Source: Reyranella sp. CPCC 100927
GTDB lineage: Bacteria > Pseudomonadota > Alphaproteobacteria > Reyranellales > Reyranellaceae
DNA length: 64,000 bases
Reading direction: 5' to 3'
NCBI RefSeq assembly: GCF_007859315.1
Contig: NZ_VOHA01000016.1
Span: 62,001 to 126,000, forward strand
Positions 59,639-64,000 of this stretch are shown here, one piece after another. Within the stretch, counting starts at the first letter, position 1; each line of letters opens with the position of its first letter. Under the pieces are notes generated by a model. The model ran no database searches, was not told where the DNA came from, and saw only the letters and a list, made by a program, of their open reading frames with translations. The position numbers were made by a program, and so were the translations under genes.

Positions 59639-61027
59639 TCACTTGCTCTCAAGAACCTGCAGGCGTTTCTCGATCGCGACACGGGCGGCTGCATCCGTCG
59701 GCATCAGATCACGCAACCGGCGCAGGCGGCGGATGGCGCTGGGCTTGTCGCCAGCGGCCTCGTCGGCCTGGGCCAGGAAGAACAACGCCAGGCCGTTGTC
59801 GGGCCGGACCTTCTCCAGGCGCCTGAGGACGGCGACCGTCTCGGGCGACAATGCCTTGATGCCGGCATCGTCGCGGCGCAACCGCACCTCGGCCCATGCC
59901 GCGAGGATCTCGGGATCATCCGGCTTGAGCTTGTCGGCCGTGGCGTAGGCTTCGGCCGCCTTGTCGTGCTCGCCCAGCACGCTGCGCGCGCGCGCCAGGC
60001 GCCGCCAGCCTTCGACATCACCAGGCGTTTCCTTCAACCGCTCGGCGAGCCGATCGACCATGGCGCGGATCTGCTGGTCCCGCTGCTCGGGCGGCAGTTG
60101 CTCCAGCCGTTTGACATCGTCGGACGACGGCTGCGTCATGCCGGACGGCTTGCGATCCTTGCGATCGGGGCGAATGGTCTTGGGATCGATGCCGGCTTGC
60201 GTCGCCACCCGGGCGATCTCACGCGCCAGGGTCTCCAGCCAGGGCGCGCCATCCGGCGACTCGGCCTCGAGGTCGAGCCACCGTTTCAACGCCGATGCCG
60301 CATCGCCGGCCTGGGCGTCGGCCAGTCCGAGATAAAAACGAGCGCCGGGATTCTTGGGATCGCGCGCCAGCGCCGCGGCGAACGTCTCGCGGGCCGGCTG
60401 GGTCACCACGCCATCGGACTCGAAGGTCAACGCCTCGCCCAGCGACGACAGCACGTCGGCGCGATCCGGTGCAATCTGCTGCGCGGCACGAAAGGCGCTG
60501 ACGGCCTCTTTCACACGCCCGATCGCAAGCTGCGCCCGGCCCAATCCGAGGTGAGCCTCGATATCCTTCGGATCCTTCTCGATGCGCTCGCGCAGGCGGC
60601 GGACCATTTCCATCGGCGCGGCGTCCGCCACCTTCGGCTCTGGCGGTTTGGGCCGTTCGGCAAAGGGCTGTGACGGCAATTCCGGATGGCCGACCTGGAA
60701 ATAGATTCCCAACGCCGCCAGCGGCACCAGGATGGCGATGGCCGTCGGCAGGAAGCGCCGGCGTTGCGGCACAGGCACGCTCGCCGCGTCGTCGGCCGCG
60801 GCCGCCGCGAGGATCCGCCGCTCGATCTCGACGCGGGCGGCCTTTGCCTCGCTCTCGCTCAGGTGATTGGCCGCACGCTCGCGCTCGACCTCGGCCAGCT
60901 GGTCCTTGTAGATCGCCAGATCATGATCCAGGCGCCGCGTCGGCTCGAAGCGTCGCCGCAACAGCGGCATCAGCAGCGCGGCGATCGCCAGCGCCGTGAT
61001 CAGCGCGAGAGCCAGCGGCAGCATCAT
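59639..61027 (-). CDS. ccmI: Cytochrome c biogenesis protein CcmI
   Basis: A 462-residue protein. Two membrane helices (residues ~2-22 and ~92-112) surround a cytoplasmic segment with RRFEPTRRLDHDLAIYKDQL (a leucine-zipper-like helix), and a periplasmic TPR domain follows (~150-460; AHLGLGRAQLAIGRVKEAVS and similar repeats). CcmI binds apocytochrome c and delivers it to the heme ligation complex with CcmF and CcmH. It overlaps ccmH by 4 bases (ATGA) and is the last gene of the operon. Confidence 0.92.
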   Translation of the reverse strand: MMLPLALALITALAIAALLMPLLRRRFEPTRRLDHDLAIYKDQLAEVERERAANHLSESEAKAARVEIERRILAAAAADDAASVPVPQRRRFLPTAIAILVPLAALGIYFQVGHPELPSQPFAERPKPPEPKVADAAPMEMVRRLRERIEKDPKDIEAHLGLGRAQLAIGRVKEAVSAFRAAQQIAPDRADVLSSLGEALTFESDGVVTQPARETFAAALARDPKNPGARFYLGLADAQAGDAASALKRWLDLEAESPDGAPWLETLAREIARVATQAGIDPKTIRPDRKDRKPSGMTQPSSDDVKRLEQLPPEQRDQQIRAMVDRLAERLKETPGDVEGWRRLARARSVLGEHDKAAEAYATADKLKPDDPEILAAWAEVRLRRDDAGIKALSPETVAVLRRLEKVRPDNGLALFFLAQADEAAGDKPSAIRRLRRLRDLMPTDAAARVAIEKRLQVLESK

Positions 61028-61659
61028 GGCCGCGCCTCGCGATCCTCGTCGAGCAAGGTATCCAGTCGCGCGCGCTCACCAGGTGAGAGGTCGGCGGCGT
61101 TGGACAGTCCGGCCTGGCGCGCCTGCGTCCGTCGCACGCCGCGCCACAGCGCGAAGGCCGCCAGCAACAGCGCCAGCGGTGCGCCCAGCCACATCAATCC
61201 CGTGCGCCAGTCGAACGGCGGCTTGAGCAGCACGAAGTCACCGTAACGCGCACGCAGGAAGGCGATCACCTGCGCGTCGCTGTCGCCTTGCGTCAGCCGC
61301 TCGCGGATGGCGCGCCGCATGTCGCGCGCGATCTCGGCATTGGAGTCGTCGATCGACTGGTTCTGGCAGACGACACAGCGCACCTCGGCCGAGATCGTGC
61401 GCGCCCGCGCTTCCAGTGCCCTGTCGGGCAGCATTTCCGCCGGGTCGACCGCCAGTGCCGACATACTGATGCCCAGCACGAGGAGTGCCGGGAGCACGCC
61501 ACTCCAGTGGCGCACCTTCGGCGAAAGCGAATGCTTTCGCCTTTGACTGAAGGGCCGGCTCATGGTTCGGCGCCGCTTGAAATCCGGCGCTATGCGCTCA
61601 GGCGAAAGCGAAAGCTTTCGCCTGAGGTGCGCCACTGGAGTGGCGCGCTCCCGGCTCAC
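61024..61659 (-). CDS. ccmH: Cytochrome c maturation protein CcmH, with palindromic N-terminal insertion
   Basis: A 211-residue protein from GTG 61659, which overlaps the ccmG stop (GTGA) and follows AAGGAG; ATG 61563 is the alternative. The CcmH domain starts near residue 71: Cys95 and Cys98 in RCVVCQN, then NSAEIARDMRRAI-like NAEIARDMRRAIRERL, RYGDFVLLKPPF and a C-terminal membrane helix. The first ~55 residues are unusual: they encode two arms of a 165-bp palindromic element (RRKLSLSPE and RRKHSLSPK) ahead of the signal helix (GVLPALLVLGISMSALA). CcmH keeps apocytochrome thiols reduced for heme attachment. Confidence 0.88.
   Translation of the reverse strand: MSRERATPVAHLRRKLSLSPERIAPDFKRRRTMSRPFSQRRKHSLSPKVRHWSGVLPALLVLGISMSALAVDPAEMLPDRALEARARTISAEVRCVVCQNQSIDDSNAEIARDMRRAIRERLTQGDSDAQVIAFLRARYGDFVLLKPPFDWRTGLMWLGAPLALLLAAFALWRGVRRTQARQAGLSNAADLSPGERARLDTLLDEDREARP
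61488..61655. repeat. Palindromic element inside ccmH coding sequence
   Basis: Left arm (61488-61547) and right arm (61593-61655) are inverted copies: CCGGGAGC, GCCACTCCAGTGGCGCACCT and GGCGAAAGC...CTTTCGCCT recur in both orders, with few mismatches. The arms flank a spacer of about 45 bases. It lies within the 5' end of ccmH, and its translation supplies residues 2 to about 55. Confidence 0.8.
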
Positions 61660-62195
61660 TTCGACAGCTCCTTGACCAGCGGCAGGATGGTCTTGTTGAT
61701 GTCATCCGCCGTCAGCGGCCGGCGCAGATGCAGGCGCACGATGCCACCTTTGTCGATCACGAACGTCTCCGGCACGCCACTGATACCGAACTCGACGCCG
61801 GCCCTGCCTTCCTGGTCGGCGCCGATGCGCTCGTAGGGATCGCCGAGGCGCCCCAGCCAGGCTTTGGCCTCCTCGGGCTTGTTGCGATAGTTGATGCCAT
61901 GCAGGCGCACGCCTTCGCTCTTCAGGCGCAGGAACAGCGGATGCTCCACCAGGCAGGGCGCGCACCACGAGGCAAAGAAGTTCACCACCGTGACCTTGCC
62001 CAACCAGTCGGCACTGGTGAGGCGACTGCCTCCGTCATGCAGCGGCGGCAAATCGATCGATGGCGCCTTGTGGCCCAGCAACGGCGCGCCGATATCGGTG
62101 GGATTGCGGCTCTGCGTCAGCGCGTAGGCGAAAAAACCGCCCATGATGACGAGCATCAGCAGCGGCAACGCATAAAGCCAACGATTGGTCACCAC
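61656..62195 (-). CDS. ccmG: Thiol:disulfide interchange protein CcmG (DsbE)
   Basis: A 179-residue membrane-anchored thioredoxin. N-terminal membrane helix (residues 6-27), then a thioredoxin fold with the active-site Cys78 and Cys81 in SWCAPC, the acidic Glu of CcmG proteins nearby and GVPETFVIDKGG with cis-Pro. It reduces apocytochrome c thiols in the periplasm. It is adjacent to ccmF (stop/start contact) and overlaps ccmH. Confidence 0.96.
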   Translation of the reverse strand: MVTNRWLYALPLLMLVIMGGFFAYALTQSRNPTDIGAPLLGHKAPSIDLPPLHDGGSRLTSADWLGKVTVVNFFASWCAPCLVEHPLFLRLKSEGVRLHGINYRNKPEEAKAWLGRLGDPYERIGADQEGRAGVEFGISGVPETFVIDKGGIVRLHLRRPLTADDINKTILPLVKELSK

Positions 62196-64000
62196 TCACT
62201 CCGCCGGCTGTGCCGCGGGCTTGCGCGCGGCGCGCGGCGCACCGACCCGCAGGCGCCGATCGCTCAGCGATACGAAACCACCGAATGCGGCCAGCGCCGC
62301 GCCGAGCCAGATCCATGGCGCCAGCGGATTATGGTAGAGCCGCACCGTCCAGCCGCCCTTGCCGTCCTGCTCCCCGATGGTGGCGTAGAGATCGGCAAAC
62401 ACTGTCGTGCGAATCGCCGCCTCGGTGGTGGCCCGCCGCTGCACGGCATAGAGCCGGCGTTCCGGCTCCAAGGTCGCCACGACCGCACCGCCGCGACGAT
62501 AGACCAGCCGGCCGCGCTCGGCGGCATAGTTCGGTCCGCGCAGAGGCTGCACGCTCTCCAGTGTCACGTCGTATCCGGCATGCGCGACCGAGGCGCCCGG
62601 CTTCAGCACGACGATGGTCTCGCTCTGCCATACCGATACGCCCGTGATACCCAGGACCATCAGCCCGAGCGCGGCATGCGCAATCGTCATGCCGATTGCC
62701 GCCCGCGGCAGACCAGCGAGCCGGCGCAGCGAGTCGGCTAGCGGAACGCCGAAGAGCTGGATGCGCCGCGCCAGTTCGCGCACGGCACCCAGCACCAGCC
62801 ACACGGCGACGGCGACGCCACAGGCCGCCAGCACCACCGAGTGGTGGGCGATGAACAGCGTCACTATGCCGGCGAGCACGGCCACCGCCGCGATGGCACG
62901 CAGTTGTCGCCAGGCGCCGCCGAGGTCGCCACGCTTCCAGGCCAGGAACGGCCCGATCGGCACGGCCGCCAGCAGCGGCAGCGACAGCGGGATAAAGGTG
63001 GCGGCATAGAACGGCGGACCAACCGACACCTTGCCGGCATCGAGCGCATCGAGCGCCAGCGGATAGAGCGTGCCCAGGAACACGGTCAGCGTCAGCGTGG
63101 CCAGCAGCAGGTTGTTGAACACCAGGCCGCCTTCACGGCTGATCGGCACGAAGAGACCGCCCGGTGCCAGTTTCGGTGCCCGCCACGCGTAGAGGGCCAG
63201 CCCGCCGCCGGTAACGATGATCAGGAAGCCCAGGATGTAGAGGCCGCGCGCCGGGTCCTGCGCGAAGGCATGCACCGAGGTCAGCACGCCGGAGCGCACC
63301 AGGAACGTGCCCAGCAGCGACAGGGAAAACGCCAGAATGGCCAGCAGGACGGTCCAGCTCTTCAGCGCATCGCGCTTCTCGGTGACGATCGCCGAATGCA
63401 GCAGGGCGGTGCCCAGCAGCCATGGCATGAACGACGCGTTCTCGACGGGGTCCCAGAACCAGAAGCCGCCCCAGCCCAGTTCGTAGTAGGCCCACCACGA
63501 GCCCAGCGCGATACCCAAGGTCAGGAAGCACCAAGACGCCAGCGTCCACGGCCGCACCCAGCGGGCCCAGGCGGCATCGACGCGGCCTTCGAGCAAGGCG
63601 GCGATCGCGAAGCTGAACGTGACCGAAAACCCGACATAGCCGAGATAGAGCAGCGGCGGGTGGAAGGCGAGGCCGGGATCCTGCAGCAGCGGGTTGAGGT
63701 CGTCGCCGTTGAACGGCGGCGGATCGACACGCTCGAACGGATTGGAGGTGAACAGGATGAAGGCCAGGAACCCGAGGCCGATCAGTCCCTGGATTCCCAG
63801 CACGCGCGCCCGCAGGCTGGCCGGCAGATTGCCGCCAAAGGCGGCGACGCCGGCGCCGAACAGCGCCAGGATCAGCGCCCACAGCAGCATCGACCCTTCG
63901 TGGTTTCCCCACGTACCGGAGATCTTGTAGAGCAGCGGCTTGGCCGTGTGGCTGTTGCGCACGACGTTGGCGACGGTGAAGTCCGACACCACATAGGCCT
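62196..64000 (-). CDS. ccmF: Heme lyase CcmF (5' end outside the window)
   Basis: At least 601 residues are present and the start lies beyond position 64000; in-frame residues before the first GTG continue the family sequence. The WWD-type signature WGGFWFWDPVENASFMPWL is intact, with GNHEGSMLLWALILALFG and LVRSGVLTSVHAFA, many membrane helices and a periplasmic domain near the C-terminus (SETIVVLKPGASVAHAGYD). CcmF attaches heme to apocytochrome c with CcmH and CcmI. It is the most upstream ccm gene seen in this window. Confidence 0.95.
   Translation of the reverse strand, partial: AYVVSDFTVANVVRNSHTAKPLLYKISGTWGNHEGSMLLWALILALFGAGVAAFGGNLPASLRARVLGIQGLIGLGFLAFILFTSNPFERVDPPPFNGDDLNPLLQDPGLAFHPPLLYLGYVGFSVTFSFAIAALLEGRVDAAWARWVRPWTLASWCFLTLGIALGSWWAYYELGWGGFWFWDPVENASFMPWLLGTALLHSAIVTEKRDALKSWTVLLAILAFSLSLLGTFLVRSGVLTSVHAFAQDPARGLYILGFLIIVTGGGLALYAWRAPKLAPGGLFVPISREGGLVFNNLLLATLTLTVFLGTLYPLALDALDAGKVSVGPPFYAATFIPLSLPLLAAVPIGPFLAWKRGDLGGAWRQLRAIAAVAVLAGIVTLFIAHHSVVLAACGVAVAVWLVLGAVRELARRIQLFGVPLADSLRRLAGLPRAAIGMTIAHAALGLMVLGITGVSVWQSETIVVLKPGASVAHAGYDVTLESVQPLRGPNYAAERGRLVYRRGGAVVATLEPERRLYAVQRRATTEAAIRTTVFADLYATIGEQDGKGGWTVRLYHNPLAPWIWLGAALAAFGGFVSLSDRRLRVGAPRAARKPAAQPAE

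Overview
This is a GC-rich chromosomal window (about two thirds G+C) that reads like an alphaproteobacterium, most plausibly a Rhodospirillales-type soil or freshwater organism. The support is the System I cytochrome c maturation block ccmF-ccmG-ccmH-ccmI, a TimA (Tim44-like) plus MltA pair, HspQ, a GTP cyclohydrolase II carrying a degenerate N-terminal extension, a lutABC operon and dispersed palindromes beginning TGTCATCCCGAGCG. The taxonomic call is inference. No phage, IS element or CRISPR array was seen; most of the window is ordinary core and housekeeping chromosome with regulators between.

Layout. 0-3.2 kb: the start of an NAD(P)-binding protein, a degenerate second copy of its promoter and N-terminus, and a wHTH-TolB-TPR regulator. 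3.1-9.9 kb: GNAT, dienelactone hydrolase, MsrB, a secreted toroid-like protein, an EpmB/KamA-type radical SAM enzyme, a TIGR02001 outer-membrane protein, then folD, DUF167 and YggT. 10.3-13.5 kb: a membrane/FHA pair, RidA, tRNA-Ala(CGC) and two small hypotheticals. 13.6-22.9 kb: a single-strand block of two collagen-like Gly-rich lipoproteins, an orphan TpsB transporter, a Sel1 protein and an unusual two-component system. 23.1-30.9 kb: two methyltransferases around an aspartoacylase-like hydrolase, then the leftward operon lutA-lutB-lutC-methyltransferase-periplasmic binding protein. 31.0-38.2 kb: MltA, TimA, an adenylate/guanylate cyclase, a methyltransferase, an MBL hydrolase, an MDR oxidoreductase and HspQ.

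38.3-45.4 kb: a secreted unknown, LysR divergent from GST plus a flavin/PNPOx-like protein, a ferritin-like diiron protein divergent from a PaaE-like reductase, and a GntR regulator with a cupin protein and a good candidate operator. 45.5-49.0 kb is the most accessory-looking part: an Hcp-like protein translationally coupled to a ParB-like-motif protein, several small unknown genes and an AT-rich island with a possible gene remnant. 49.1-59.5 kb: an OmpR-type response regulator, an esterase, RibA, an amidase, leuD and leuC, a frameshifted MFS transporter, a HutC-type GntR and an FMN-binding protein. 59.6-64.0 kb: ccmI, ccmH, ccmG and ccmF (5'-truncated by the window edge). The ccmH N-terminal coding region contains a roughly 165-bp palindromic element.

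How it works together: ccmFGHI handle heme attachment to c-type cytochromes; lutABC oxidise L-lactate; folD, leuCD and ribA are biosynthetic. The most interesting candidate systems are the TpsB/collagen-like/two-component block, the divergent diiron protein and reductase, the Hcp-like/ParB-like pair, and the in-frame palindrome in ccmH.
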